From contig NZ_WTYB01000001.1 of NCBI RefSeq assembly GCF_009828055.1, positions 137,173 through 201,172 on the forward strand: a DNA stretch of 64,000 bases, given 5' to 3'. Below the pieces are notes generated by a model that was not told the DNA's origin, did no database searches, and worked only from the letters and a program-made list of their open reading frames with translations. The stretch's first letter is position 1; the number at the start of each line of letters is the position of its first letter. The translations under genes and the position numbers were made by a program. The stretch comes from Erythrobacter ramosus (GTDB lineage: Bacteria > Pseudomonadota > Alphaproteobacteria > Sphingomonadales > Sphingomonadaceae). Below are positions 46,146 through 55,157 of the stretch, in pieces.

Positions 46146-46915
46146 CGCTCTCCTCCGCCCGGCTTGACCGTTTCGCTCGCCATATCGTGCTGCCCGAAGT
46201 CGGCGGTGCGGGACAGGTGCGGCTGGCGGCGTCGCGGGTCGCAGTAATCGGACTGGGTGGTATCGGAAGCCCCGCGCTACAATATCTCGCTGCGAGTGGA
46301 ATCGGGCACCTCGCGCTGGTCGATAATGACGTGGTCGATGTCTCGAACCTCCAACGCCAGACGATCTTCACCACCCGCGATGTCGGTTACGGCAAGGCGG
46401 TCTCGGCCCGGCGCTGGCTCGCCAATTTCGACGATTCGCTGAGCGTCGATGTTTCCGACGCGCGGATCACGGCTGACAACGCCGCCAGTCTGATCGCAGG
46501 CGCCGACGTGGTGCTCGATGGCACCGACAATTTCGCGACGCGCCTCGCCGTATCGGACGCCTGCGTTGCAGGAGGCATTCCGCTGCTGTCCGCTGCCGTG
46601 GGCCGGTTTCAGGGTCAGGTCGCGGCCTTCGCGGGCCACTTGCCGGGCGCAGCCTGCTACCGCTGCTTCGTCGGCGATGCCTTCGATGCCGAGGATTGTG
46701 ACACCTGCGCGGATGATGGGATGCTCGGCGCGATGGCGGGCTGGGCGGGCACCTTCGCGGCGCTGCAAGCGATTAAGGTCCTGCTGGCAGGCGTGAGCGG
46801 GTTGGGCGATCCGGGCTGGGGCAAGTTGCATATCCTCGACGGGCTCGAACCCGGGATGCGCACGATCCGGATCGCGAAAGACCCGACCTGCAAGGGCTGC
46901 GGATCAACCGCCTAG
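46142..46915 (+). CDS. MoeB/ThiF-family adenylyltransferase
   Basis: A 257-residue E1-like enzyme. The ATP-binding GLGGIGSPALQYLAASG, the DNDVVDVSNLQRQ loop, DGTDNFATR, and the zinc pairs CYRC and CKGC are present. No C-terminal rhodanese domain. Expected role: adenylating the C-terminus of MoaD or ThiS-like sulfur carriers for molybdopterin or thiamine synthesis. Its last 12 bp overlap the convergent cobB gene. Confidence 0.9.
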   Translation: MTLSSARLDRFARHIVLPEVGGAGQVRLAASRVAVIGLGGIGSPALQYLAASGIGHLALVDNDVVDVSNLQRQTIFTTRDVGYGKAVSARRWLANFDDSLSVDVSDARITADNAASLIAGADVVLDGTDNFATRLAVSDACVAGGIPLLSAAVGRFQGQVAAFAGHLPGAACYRCFVGDAFDAEDCDTCADDGMLGAMAGWAGTFAALQAIKVLLAGVSGLGDPGWGKLHILDGLEPGMRTIRIAKDPTCKGCGSTA

Positions 46916-47605
46916 CACCTCGGCGACCCATGCCGGCACCAGCGCACTTGCCGGCCCCAGACGCGTTTCGTGGAACATCCGCGAGCCCTCGCTCGGCTCG
47001 AGATTAAGTTCGAGCGTGCGCGCGCCAGCCGCCCGCGCTTCTTGGACGAAGCCCGCCGCCGGATAGACCGCGCCCGATGTGCCGATGCTGACGAACAGGT
47101 CGCAGGTCTCGAGCGCCTGATAGATCCGGCCCATCTGGTAGGGCATCTCGCCGAACCACACGACATCGGGGCGCAGGGTCGGCGCGCGGCAAACGGGGCA
47201 GGGTGGGCGCTCGATCATAGTGCCATGCCACGGCGAGCGGGTCTCACAGGACTGGCACAGCGCGCTCTTCAACTCCCCGTGCATGTGCAGCACCCGCGCC
47301 GAGCCACCACGTTCGTGCAGGTCATCGACGTTCTGAGTGATCAGCAGCAGCTCGCCCGCGAATTCCCGCTCCAGCCGCGCGAGCGCTTCGTGCGCCGGGT
47401 TCGGCTCAACCACCGCCAAGGCCGCGCGGCGCATGTCGTAGAAATTGAGCACGAGATTGGGGTTGCGCGCGAAGCCCTCGGGCGTGGCGACGTCTTCGAC
47501 CCGGTGCTGTTCCCACAGCCCCCCCGCCGATCGGAAGGTGTCGATCCCGCTCTCGGCCGAAATCCCTGCGCCGGTGAGGATGACGATGCTGCGGGTTGCC
47601 GCCAT
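46904..47605 (-). CDS. cobB: NAD-dependent protein deacylase, Sir2 family class III
   Basis: A 233-residue sirtuin. GAGISAESGIDTFR binds NAD, the catalytic His is in VLHMHGE, and the zinc Cys pairs are CQSC and CPVC. Tyr56 and Arg59 (NFYDMRRA) are the pair that marks Sirt5-type desuccinylases, so acyl rather than only acetyl removal is likely. Confidence 0.93.
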   Translation of the reverse strand: MAATRSIVILTGAGISAESGIDTFRSAGGLWEQHRVEDVATPEGFARNPNLVLNFYDMRRAALAVVEPNPAHEALARLEREFAGELLLITQNVDDLHERGGSARVLHMHGELKSALCQSCETRSPWHGTMIERPPCPVCRAPTLRPDVVWFGEMPYQMGRIYQALETCDLFVSIGTSGAVYPAAGFVQEARAAGARTLELNLEPSEGSRMFHETRLGPASALVPAWVAEVLGG

Positions 47606-47618
47606 GTCTTTCCCTTGT

Positions 47619-47710
47619 CGTCACCCTGAACTTGTTTCAGGGTCCATCGCTCAACGAGCTCAGGTTCCACCTAGACGCGGGATGGATGCTGAAACAAGTT
47701 CAGCATGACG
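47619..47710. repeat. Large imperfect inverted repeat (REP-like element)
   Basis: Two 30-bp arms at 47619-47648 and 47681-47710 match with about three differences, centred on a 32-bp spacer. Both contain the core CTGAACTTGTTTCAG. It lies between cobB and dapB and resembles dispersed intergenic palindromes found in many Sphingomonadales genomes; copy number elsewhere cannot be checked here. Confidence 0.85.
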
Positions 47711-47725
47711 AAGTAGGGGTAAGAT

Positions 47726-48454
47726 ATGCTGCAATTCGGGGTGATCGGGCACAAGGGCCGGATGGGGCAAGCGCTCGAAGCGGCGATTGCCGACGCAGGC
47801 CACGTGCTGTGCGTGGGCGTGGATGCCGGAGGCAGCATTGGGCCTTATGCGAGCCAGTGCGACGTGCTGGTCGATTTTTCTGCACCCGACGCGCTAGCGG
47901 CGAATCTCGGCGCGGCGCGGGTGGCAGGCAAGCCGATTGTCGTGGGCACCACCGGCCTTGAGGAGCAACATTTCGTCATGCTCGCCGAGGCCGCTCGGGC
48001 GGTGCCGGTGCTGCAATCGGGCAACTTCTCGCTCGGCGTGACGCTGATGGCGCATCTGGTGCGGGAGGCAGCCGCGCGGCTTGGGCCGGACTGGGATATC
48101 GAGGTGCTGGAGATGCACCACCGCATGAAGGTCGATGCACCGTCTGGCACCGCCAAGCTGCTGGGCGAGGCGGCTGCGGCGGGTCGAGGAATCGTGCTCG
48201 GCGACAATATGGAAAGCGGCCGCCACGGGATGACGGGCGCGCGGGCCGAGGGCGCGATTGGGTTCGCCACCTTGCGCGGCGGCACGGTGGCGGGCGAGCA
48301 TTCGGTGATCTTCGCCGGTTCAGAAGAACGCTTGACCCTCTCCCACTCCGCAGAAAACCGCATGATCTTCGCGCGCGGGGCGGTGCGCGCCGGCGCGTGG
48401 CTCACCGGGCAAAGCGCCGGGCGCTACACCATGAACGATGTGCTCGGGCTCTGA
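47726..48454 (+). CDS. dapB: 4-hydroxy-tetrahydrodipicolinate reductase
   Basis: A 242-residue NAD(P)H-dependent reductase. The N-terminal GVIGHKGRMG nucleotide site, VVGTTGL, the catalytic segment EMHHRMKVDAPSGTA and the C-terminal AVRAGAWLTGQSAGRYTM are typical. Lysine/diaminopimelate pathway. Confidence 0.96.
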   Translation: MLQFGVIGHKGRMGQALEAAIADAGHVLCVGVDAGGSIGPYASQCDVLVDFSAPDALAANLGAARVAGKPIVVGTTGLEEQHFVMLAEAARAVPVLQSGNFSLGVTLMAHLVREAAARLGPDWDIEVLEMHHRMKVDAPSGTAKLLGEAAAAGRGIVLGDNMESGRHGMTGARAEGAIGFATLRGGTVAGEHSVIFAGSEERLTLSHSAENRMIFARGAVRAGAWLTGQSAGRYTMNDVLGL

Positions 48455-48476
48455 GCCTTGACGGTCATGGCGCGCG

Positions 48477-48498
48477 GTGTATTGCCAAGATAATACAC
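48477..48498. promoter_or_regulatory. Palindromic operator-like site upstream of M48 protease gene
   Basis: A perfect 7-bp inverted repeat GTGTATT-N8-AATACAC, about 30 bp upstream of the protease start. It has the shape of a GntR/YtrA- or similar regulator site; the regulator is not in the window. Confidence 0.6.
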
Positions 48499-48526
48499 AC
48501 AGATCCATAGGAGAGCGATCACCTTC

Positions 48527-49699
48527 ATGTCCACCACCCTCACTCCCGCGCAGCAGGCCGCGCGGTTGGTCGACAGCCTTGGGCCAGACGCGCTCGCACA
48601 GGCGCAGGCCTACACCACCGGCAATCACTGGCTGCTGCTGCTGAATGTCGGCGTATCGTTGCTGGTGGCTGTCGTCATGGTACGCCTCAGGCTGCTCGAC
48701 CGGATCGCCGCGCGGATGGAGGGGCGCCGTCTGTCGCTTTCGACCTTCACGGTCAGCGCCGCGTTCCTGCTGATCTCGACCATCATCACCCTCCCCTGGA
48801 CCATCTACACAGATTGGTACCGGGAGCGGTCCTATGGTCTGTCCAGCCAGCCGCTCGGCGATTTCCTCGGTCAGATGGCAATCGGGGAACTGATCGGGAC
48901 GGTGCTGGGCGGGCTGTTCCTCGTCGGGGTCTATGCCCTGATCCGCCGCACCGGCCAGCGCTGGTGGCTGTGGAGCGGCGGGCTGGCGGCCGTGGTGACG
49001 CTGCTGGCACTCCTCGCCGGGCCGCCCCTGATCGAGCCGCTGTTCAACGAATACAAACCGGTCCCAGCGGGCGAGGTGCGCACCGCGCTGGAGGAGATCG
49101 CGGATGATGTTGGCATCCCGCATGACCGCATCTTCATGTATGATGGCTCGCGCCAGTCCGATCGCTTTACTGCCAATGTCTCCGGCATCGGCCCCTCTGC
49201 CCGGATCGCGATTTCAGACGTTGCCCTCAAGCAGGCCTCGATCGCTGAAGTGCGCGCCGTGACCGGGCACGAGGCCGGGCATTACAAGCTTGGCCATGTG
49301 TGGCGCTATGCGGTGATCTTCCCGCTGCTGGCGATGGCGTTCTTCTTCCTGCTGGGCCGCCTGTTCGCCCCCGCCGCCCGATTGCTCGGGAATGACGCCC
49401 GGCTGGATGAACCGCGCGGCCTGCCGGTGTTTGCGGTGGTGGGATCGGTGCTGGGGTTGCTGGTCACCCCGCTCACCAACACGCTCACCCGCGTCGGCGA
49501 GACTGAGTCCGACCAATATTCGCTGATGACCGTGAACGAGCCGGATGCGCTCGCCACGGCTTTGGTGAAGACCGCCGAATACCGCTACCCGCGCCCGAGC
49601 GCGCTGGAAGAAGTGCTGTTCTACACCCACCCCTCGGTCGAAAAGCGCGCGCTTATGGCGATGGAGTGGAAGGCAGCACATCCCAAGGCCGGTGAATGA
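48527..49699 (+). CDS. M48 family metallopeptidase (Ste24/CAAX-protease-like)
   Basis: A 390-residue membrane protease with several N-terminal transmembrane helices and the zinc motif HEAGH (VTGHEAGHYKLGH); the third-ligand Glu lies in TESDQYSLM. Ste24-like enzymes cleave membrane or lipidated proteins. Its TGA overlaps the nth start codon (ATGA). Confidence 0.92.
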   Translation: MSTTLTPAQQAARLVDSLGPDALAQAQAYTTGNHWLLLLNVGVSLLVAVVMVRLRLLDRIAARMEGRRLSLSTFTVSAAFLLISTIITLPWTIYTDWYRERSYGLSSQPLGDFLGQMAIGELIGTVLGGLFLVGVYALIRRTGQRWWLWSGGLAAVVTLLALLAGPPLIEPLFNEYKPVPAGEVRTALEEIADDVGIPHDRIFMYDGSRQSDRFTANVSGIGPSARIAISDVALKQASIAEVRAVTGHEAGHYKLGHVWRYAVIFPLLAMAFFFLLGRLFAPAARLLGNDARLDEPRGLPVFAVVGSVLGLLVTPLTNTLTRVGETESDQYSLMTVNEPDALATALVKTAEYRYPRPSALEEVLFYTHPSVEKRALMAMEWKAAHPKAGE

Positions 49700-50337
49700 C
49701 CAAAGACCAGATCTTCGAATTCTTCCGCCGCCTAGCCGAGGATAACCCCTCGCCCCAGACCGAGCTGGAATATGGCAATGCCTACCAGCTGCTCGTCGCC
49801 GTGGCGCTCAGCGCGCAAGCGACCGATATCGGCGTGAACAAGGCGACCCGCGCGCTGTTCGCCAAGGTTGAAACGCCGCAGCAGATGCTCGATCTCGGCG
49901 AAGATGGCCTGAAGGCGCACATCAAGACCATCGGCCTGTTCAACTCCAAGGCCAAGAACGTGATCGCGCTTTCGCAGATCCTCGTAGACGAACACGGCGG
50001 CGAGGTGCCCGATACGCGCGAGGCACTGGTGAAGCTCCCCGGTGTGGGGCGCAAGACGGCCAATGTGGTGCTCAATTGCTGGTTTGGGCAGGAGACCTTC
50101 GCGGTCGACACCCACATCTTCCGCCTCGGCAACCGCACCGGCATGGCCAAGGGCAAGACGCCTGACCATGTCGAAGCCAAGCTCGAAAAGCGCGTCCCCC
50201 AGCCCTTCCGCCGCGATTCGCACCACTGGATGATTTTGCACGGGCGCTATGTCTGCAAGGCGCGGACGCCCGAGTGCTGGCGCTGCAAGGTGGCCGATCT
50301 GTGCAGCTTCAAGAAAAAGGTGCTGGAGAAGAAATAG
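49696..50337 (+). CDS. nth: Endonuclease III
   Basis: A 213-residue base-excision repair glycosylase/AP lyase. The helix-hairpin-helix LPGVGRKTANVVL with the catalytic Lys and the downstream catalytic Asp in VDTHIFRL are present. The [4Fe-4S] ligands are in CKARTPECWRCKVADLC. It acts on oxidised pyrimidines. Confidence 0.96.
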   Translation: MTKDQIFEFFRRLAEDNPSPQTELEYGNAYQLLVAVALSAQATDIGVNKATRALFAKVETPQQMLDLGEDGLKAHIKTIGLFNSKAKNVIALSQILVDEHGGEVPDTREALVKLPGVGRKTANVVLNCWFGQETFAVDTHIFRLGNRTGMAKGKTPDHVEAKLEKRVPQPFRRDSHHWMILHGRYVCKARTPECWRCKVADLCSFKKKVLEKK

Positions 50338-50390
50338 CGGTGACGCTTGGCATTGTGGAACCGCATTGCGCGATGATCTAGGCTGATCCG

Positions 50391-50999
50391 ATGGCCCGCA
50401 AGCGTGACAATGTGGTGGTTTTCCGCAGACGTCGTTGGATGTCGCAGCCGCGCGGCTCGAACCAGCGACCACCCAAGCGGCCGGAGCAGCCAAAGCCACC
50501 AATGTCGTGGCGGCGAGCCCTGCACGAGACGCGCCCCTTTGTCCTCATGATTGCCTTGGCGACGATTTCCTACGTCACTGCGTTGCCGGGCGCCTATGAG
50601 CCGCCCGCCTTCCTGCAATCGGAACCCGAGCTGATCTCCGGCACATTCACGCGATGCGGCAAGGGCAGGGGATATTACTGCGTGATCGATGGCGACACGT
50701 TCCGCATCGGCAAGCGCAGCATCAGGGTTGTCGGGATCGATACGGCAGAGGTCGATGCGGGGTGCCCTGCCGAGGCAGAGCAGGCGGAACTGTCCACCGC
50801 AGCCCTGCAATCCTGGCTGAACCGCGGCCCTTTCGAAATGACGGCGCGCATCGACGAGCCGACCGATCGATGGGGACGTGAATTGCGCATCGTGAAACGG
50901 ATCGAAGCCGATCAGCGCGTGAACCGTCTTGCGGACTGGATGCAAACCGAAGGCGGCGCACGCGACTATCTGGGCGGATGGCGTGCGGGATGGTGCTAG
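50391..50999 (+). CDS. Thermonuclease (SNase-like) family protein
   Basis: A 202-residue protein: basic N-terminus, one transmembrane helix (about 45-65), then an SNase-like domain with CVIDGDTFRIGKRSIRVVGI, DTAEVDAGCPAE and DRWGRELRIV. It is probably a membrane-tethered nuclease facing the periplasm. The metal Asp and Arg pattern is largely kept, but activity is not assured. Confidence 0.85.
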   Translation: MARKRDNVVVFRRRRWMSQPRGSNQRPPKRPEQPKPPMSWRRALHETRPFVLMIALATISYVTALPGAYEPPAFLQSEPELISGTFTRCGKGRGYYCVIDGDTFRIGKRSIRVVGIDTAEVDAGCPAEAEQAELSTAALQSWLNRGPFEMTARIDEPTDRWGRELRIVKRIEADQRVNRLADWMQTEGGARDYLGGWRAGWC

Positions 51000-51097
51000 C
51001 GGAGACGGAGGGACGCGTGTCCGATAAACTCAGCGGGGATTAAGGCGCGGTTCAAGCGTTGGGGCGAAGATGCCCTCGCCCATTGGAGAAACCCGCC

Positions 51098-51511
51098 ATG
51101 CTGTCACGCTGTCTCGCGCTCGCTCCGCTCCCCCTGATCCTCGCCGCCTGCGCGCCGACCGATCCCGCCGCCCGTGCCGATGCCGATGCGGCGCGCACGC
51201 CTGCGGTGAAGGTGCTGGGTGCCGGGCAGAACTGCATCGACCGATCGCAGGTGCGCGCCACCGTGGTGCGCACTGACCAAGTGATCGATTTCGAGATGAA
51301 CGGGGGCAAGGTCTATCGCAGCACCTTGAAGAACCGCTGCCCCGGCCTCGGCTGGGACCGCGCGATCACTTACGAGACCTCAATCAACCAGCTGTGCACC
51401 CAGCAGATCGTCTACAGCCTCACCAACATCGGCGGCGTCCCCCAGCGCGGCGCGGGATGCTCGCTAGGCGAGTTTGTGCCGGTGGAGTATGTGAAGACAA
51501 GCAAGGACTGA
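51098..51511 (+). CDS. Small uncharacterised lipoprotein
   Basis: A 137-residue predicted lipoprotein (LPLILAACA leader) with Cys-containing core (GAGQNCIDRSQVRATVV, NRCPGLGWDRAITYET, GAGCSLGEFVPV). The pattern is like DUF6491-type proteins, but I am unsure. The start at 51098 has GGAGA upstream and gives a proper signal peptide. Confidence 0.75.
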   Translation: MLSRCLALAPLPLILAACAPTDPAARADADAARTPAVKVLGAGQNCIDRSQVRATVVRTDQVIDFEMNGGKVYRSTLKNRCPGLGWDRAITYETSINQLCTQQIVYSLTNIGGVPQRGAGCSLGEFVPVEYVKTSKD

Positions 51512-51527
51512 GGGCGCGGGCGCCGCT

Positions 51528-52859
51528 TCAGCCCTTCCCATCCTCAAAATTGCTCTCGTCCAGTTCCAGCCCCGCGCGGCCATCGGCGGCGGTGTGGGCG
51601 GGTGCGTGGGGGTGGTCGACGTAGTCCGGCTCTTCCACCTCCAGCATCCCTTCCCACTTGGTGATGACCGCGGTCGCCACCGCGTTGCCGACCACGTTGG
51701 TGGCGGTGCGGCCCATGTCGAGGAACTGGTCAATCGCGAGGATGATCGCGACGCCCTCGACCGGCAGACCGAACATCGCCAGCGTCCCGGTGATCACCAC
51801 CAGCGACGCGCGCGGGACAGCAGCGATGCCCTTCGACGAGATCATCAGCGTCAGCAGAATCATGATCTGCGTGCTGATGCTCAGGTCGATTCCATAAGCC
51901 TGCGCGATGAATAGCGTCGCAAAGCTCATATACATCATCGAGCCATCGAGATTGAACGAGTACCCCAGCGGCAGCATGAAGCCCGAAATCCGGCGCGGCA
52001 CGCCGAAACGATCAAGCTGTTCGAACAGCTTGGGCAGCGCGGCTTCCGATGACGCCGTCGAAAAGGCGATCAACAGCGGCTGGCGGATGTAGCGGATCAG
52101 CGCCCAGATTCGCCGACCGAGGAACACCGCCCCCGCCCCGAGCAGAATCACCCACAAGAGCAGCAGCGAGAAATAGAACTCCACCAGTAGGGTCAGATAG
52201 GTGCCGAGGATCGCCAGCCCGCTTGCCGCCACCACGTTGGCGAGCGCACCGAAGACCGCGACCGGCGCATAGCGCATCACATAGCCGGTGACTTGAAGCA
52301 TCATCTCGGCGAGGGCGTCCGCGCCCGTGACCAGCGCTTTCCCGCGCTCACCGATGGCCGACAGGGCCACCCCAGCGAAGATCGAGAAGACCAGGATTTG
52401 CAGGATATTGTTGGTAGCCAGCGCCTCGACCGCGTTCTTGGGGAAGATCGAGAGGATGAACTCGGTCGCCTTCAGCTCCTTGACCTCGCCCACCGAAGCA
52501 GCGGCTTCAGCGACGTCGGGGATCGGTGCGCCGATGCCAGGCTGGAACAGATTGACCAGCACCAGGCCCAGACCGATCGAGATGAGACTGGCGGTAATGA
52601 ACCAAGTGAGCGCGCGCACGCCGATGCGGCCCAGCGCGGCGCTATCGCCCATATGCGCGATCCCCACCACGATGGTCGAGAGCACCAGCGGCGCGACCAG
52701 CATCTTGATGAGGTTCAGGAAGATGTCGCTCAACAGCTTGAACCACGGCGCGATCGATTCCTTGATCACGACCGCATCGACCATCTGGTTGAGCATCTGG
52801 CCGACGATCACGCCCAGCACCATGCCGGCGAGGATATAGAGAGTTAGCTTGCGGTCCAT
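51528..52859 (-). CDS. DAACS-family dicarboxylate/amino acid:cation symporter (second copy)
   Basis: A 443-residue multipass carrier. The serine-rich loop appears as STASSEAALPKLF, and SFNLDGSMMY and TLAMFGLPVEGVAII follow, characteristic of GltP/DctA-type carriers. It lies 34 bp downstream of dapE on the same strand. It is only distantly similar to the island symporter at 12.7 kb, judging by eye. The C-terminus (about 40 residues) is acidic and probably cytoplasmic. Confidence 0.92.
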   Translation of the reverse strand: MDRKLTLYILAGMVLGVIVGQMLNQMVDAVVIKESIAPWFKLLSDIFLNLIKMLVAPLVLSTIVVGIAHMGDSAALGRIGVRALTWFITASLISIGLGLVLVNLFQPGIGAPIPDVAEAAASVGEVKELKATEFILSIFPKNAVEALATNNILQILVFSIFAGVALSAIGERGKALVTGADALAEMMLQVTGYVMRYAPVAVFGALANVVAASGLAILGTYLTLLVEFYFSLLLLWVILLGAGAVFLGRRIWALIRYIRQPLLIAFSTASSEAALPKLFEQLDRFGVPRRISGFMLPLGYSFNLDGSMMYMSFATLFIAQAYGIDLSISTQIMILLTLMISSKGIAAVPRASLVVITGTLAMFGLPVEGVAIILAIDQFLDMGRTATNVVGNAVATAVITKWEGMLEVEEPDYVDHPHAPAHTAADGRAGLELDESNFEDGKG

Positions 52860-52893
52860 GATCTCAGGTTCTCTCCCCTGCGCCGCCGGGGCG

Positions 52894-54048
52894 CTAGTTT
52901 TCTGTCTCGGCGAGCGCCAATGCGGCCTTCGCGATCCGGGTATAGATGCGCGCCAGCGCCGCCAGATCGGGAATCGCCACCGCCTCGTCACGCTTGTGCA
53001 TCGTCGCGTTGCACAGGCCGAATTCGATCACCGGGCAAACGCTGCGCAGGAACCGCGCGTCCGATGTGCCGCCGGTGGTGCTGAGTTCCGGGGCGATGCC
53101 AGTTTCGGCCTCGACCGCCGTGCTCACCAGCTTCGAGAAAGTCCCCGGCTCGGTCAGGAATGGCTCACCAGAGATGACGGGTCGCGCGCGTCCGCCGTGC
53201 TTTTCGGCAATGGCCATGACCCGCTCGGACAGGCTGTGGCCGGTGTGCAGATCATTGAAACGGATCGAGATGCGCGCGGCGCCCGCTGCCGGAATGACAT
53301 TATGCGCGCGGTTGCCGACATTGATGTCGGTGATTTCGAGGTTGCTGGGCTGGAACCACTTGGTCCCGGTATCGAGCGTCAGCGAGTCCAGCTCGGACAG
53401 AATCGCGACTAGCTTGGGCAGCGGATTATCGGCCAGATGCGGATAGGCGACATGGCCCTGCGTGCCATCGACATCGATGAAGATGTTGACCGAACCGCGC
53501 CGCCCGATCTTCACCATATCGCCCAGACGGTTGACACTGGTGGGCTCGCCCACAAGGCAAAGGTCGGGCTGGATACCCTCGGCCTGCATGTAATCAATCA
53601 GCGCGCGGGTGCCATGAAGCGCGGGGCCTTCCTCGTCGCCGGTGATGATGAAGCTGATCGTGCCTGCCTCAGCCGGAACCTCGGCAACCGCGGCAACCAT
53701 CGCGGCGATCGCCCCCTTCATGTCGACCGCGCCGCGTCCGTGGAGCAATTCACCGTGTTCGACCGGCATGAATGGGTCGGACGCCCAGCCTTCGCCCGGC
53801 GGCACCACATCGAGGTGTCCGGCAAAGGCGATGTGGCGCGAACCGTCCGGCCCAGCCCGCAGCGCGAACAGGTTCTCGACCGGGGCTTCGTCGCTCCCCT
53901 CCGGCCCGTCGCCCCGCACAAAGCGATGGACGGCGAACCCCAAGGGCGTAAGCATCGCTTCCAGTTCATCGAACACCGCGCCGGTCGCGGGCGTCACGGA
54001 GGGCGCGGCGATCAGGCGCTTGGCAAGGTCGGCTACGTCAAGCATCAT
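52894..54048 (-). CDS. dapE: Succinyl-diaminopimelate desuccinylase
   Basis: A 384-residue M20 family enzyme with GHLDVVPPGEGW (metal ligand), GRGAVDMKG (bridging Asp), the catalytic Glu in TGDEEGPAL, and a C-terminal GGTSDARFL. It produces L,L-diaminopimelate. Two Met codons start the frame (54048 and 54045). It pairs functionally with dapB 5 kb away. Confidence 0.95.
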   Translation of the reverse strand: MMLDVADLAKRLIAAPSVTPATGAVFDELEAMLTPLGFAVHRFVRGDGPEGSDEAPVENLFALRAGPDGSRHIAFAGHLDVVPPGEGWASDPFMPVEHGELLHGRGAVDMKGAIAAMVAAVAEVPAEAGTISFIITGDEEGPALHGTRALIDYMQAEGIQPDLCLVGEPTSVNRLGDMVKIGRRGSVNIFIDVDGTQGHVAYPHLADNPLPKLVAILSELDSLTLDTGTKWFQPSNLEITDINVGNRAHNVIPAAGAARISIRFNDLHTGHSLSERVMAIAEKHGGRARPVISGEPFLTEPGTFSKLVSTAVEAETGIAPELSTTGGTSDARFLRSVCPVIEFGLCNATMHKRDEAVAIPDLAALARIYTRIAKAALALAETEN

Positions 54049-54074
54049 TGCAGGCCTAGCAGGAGTTGCCGCCA

Positions 54075-54542
54075 ATGCCCAAGCTCGATTGTGCCGCCAT
54101 TCCCCAGACCAACGCGACCGGCTATCCGCCGCCCTTCGATGCCGCGGTCGAAGGGCGCTGGTATCGCCGCCTCGGCCCGCCAGCGGGACTGACTTTGATG
54201 GGGGCGAGCCATGTGACGCTGTTGCCGGGCGCTTTCTCGTCGCAGCGCCACTGGCACCGCGGGCAGGACGAGGTGGTGGTGATGCTAACGGGCGAGGCGG
54301 TGCTGATCGACGATGATGGCGAGACACCGGTCGGCCCGGGCGACATCCTCGCCTTCCCGGCGGGCGAGGCCAATGGGCACCACTTGCACAACCGCTCGGA
54401 CAGCCCGTGCGTCTTCGTCGCCATCAGCGCTGGAGGGCGCGAGGACGACAGCGGCGAGTACTCCGACATCGACATGGTGTTCGACGCCGAAGGCTACGCC
54501 CACAAGGACGGCACCCGTTACGAGACCCAGCGCCTGCCGTGA
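54075..54542 (+). CDS. Cupin domain protein
   Basis: A 155-residue single-cupin protein. Motif 1 (SSQRHWHRGQDEVVVMLTG) and motif 2 (PGDILAFPAGEANGHHLHN) supply possible metal ligands. The function is unknown. An AGGAG site sits 9 bp before ATG 54075. Its TGA overlaps the GTG start of the LysE-type gene. Confidence 0.85.
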   Translation: MPKLDCAAIPQTNATGYPPPFDAAVEGRWYRRLGPPAGLTLMGASHVTLLPGAFSSQRHWHRGQDEVVVMLTGEAVLIDDDGETPVGPGDILAFPAGEANGHHLHNRSDSPCVFVAISAGGREDDSGEYSDIDMVFDAEGYAHKDGTRYETQRLP

Positions 54543-55150
54543 TCGATCTTGCCGGGTTTGCCCTCGCGGTGTTGCTGATCGAGCTGACCCCCGGCCCCAA
54601 CATGGGCTGGCTGGTCACGCTGACGCTGGCCGAAGGGCGACGCGCCGGACTTGGCGCGATCATTGGCATTGCGCTGGGCCTCAGCGCCAATGCCGCGCTC
54701 AGCGTGCTCGCGGCGAGCATCATCCTTGCCCAAGGCCCGGCGCTCTCACAGGCCGTCTCGCTGCTGGCGGCGGCGATGATGGCGTGGCTGGCGTGGGAGG
54801 CATGGCGCGATTCCGGCGAGAGCTCGCCCACCGCGACCCCGCGCAATGCCAACCAGCGTCACGCGCTGGCAGGCTTTGCGATCAACCTCCTCAACCCCAA
54901 GTCAGCGCTGTTCTTCATCACCGTGATGCCGCAGTTCATCCCCGGCGGGCAGCCGCGCTTTGTGCAAGGCCTGACGATGGCAGCGATCAGCGTCAGCATC
55001 GCCACCGCGATCCACCTTGCGCTGGTGTTCGGTGCCGAGCAGGCGCGGGGTGTGCTGATGGCCAAGGCCCGCGCGCAAGTCGTGCGGCGGGTGTTGGCGA
55101 TCGCAATGCTGGCGGTTGCCGCGTGGTTCGTGGCCAAGGCGCTGGGTTAG
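54539..55150 (+). CDS. LysE/RhtB-family amino-acid exporter
   Basis: A 203-residue carrier with about six transmembrane helices and the family motif LTPGPNMGWLV near the N-terminus; NLLNPKSALFFI matches the second conserved loop. It starts with GTG at 54539, overlapping the cupin stop (GTGA). Probable efflux of an amino acid. Confidence 0.85.
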   Translation: MIDLAGFALAVLLIELTPGPNMGWLVTLTLAEGRRAGLGAIIGIALGLSANAALSVLAASIILAQGPALSQAVSLLAAAMMAWLAWEAWRDSGESSPTATPRNANQRHALAGFAINLLNPKSALFFITVMPQFIPGGQPRFVQGLTMAAISVSIATAIHLALVFGAEQARGVLMAKARAQVVRRVLAIAMLAVAAWFVAKALG

Positions 55151-55157
55151 CCGCGCC

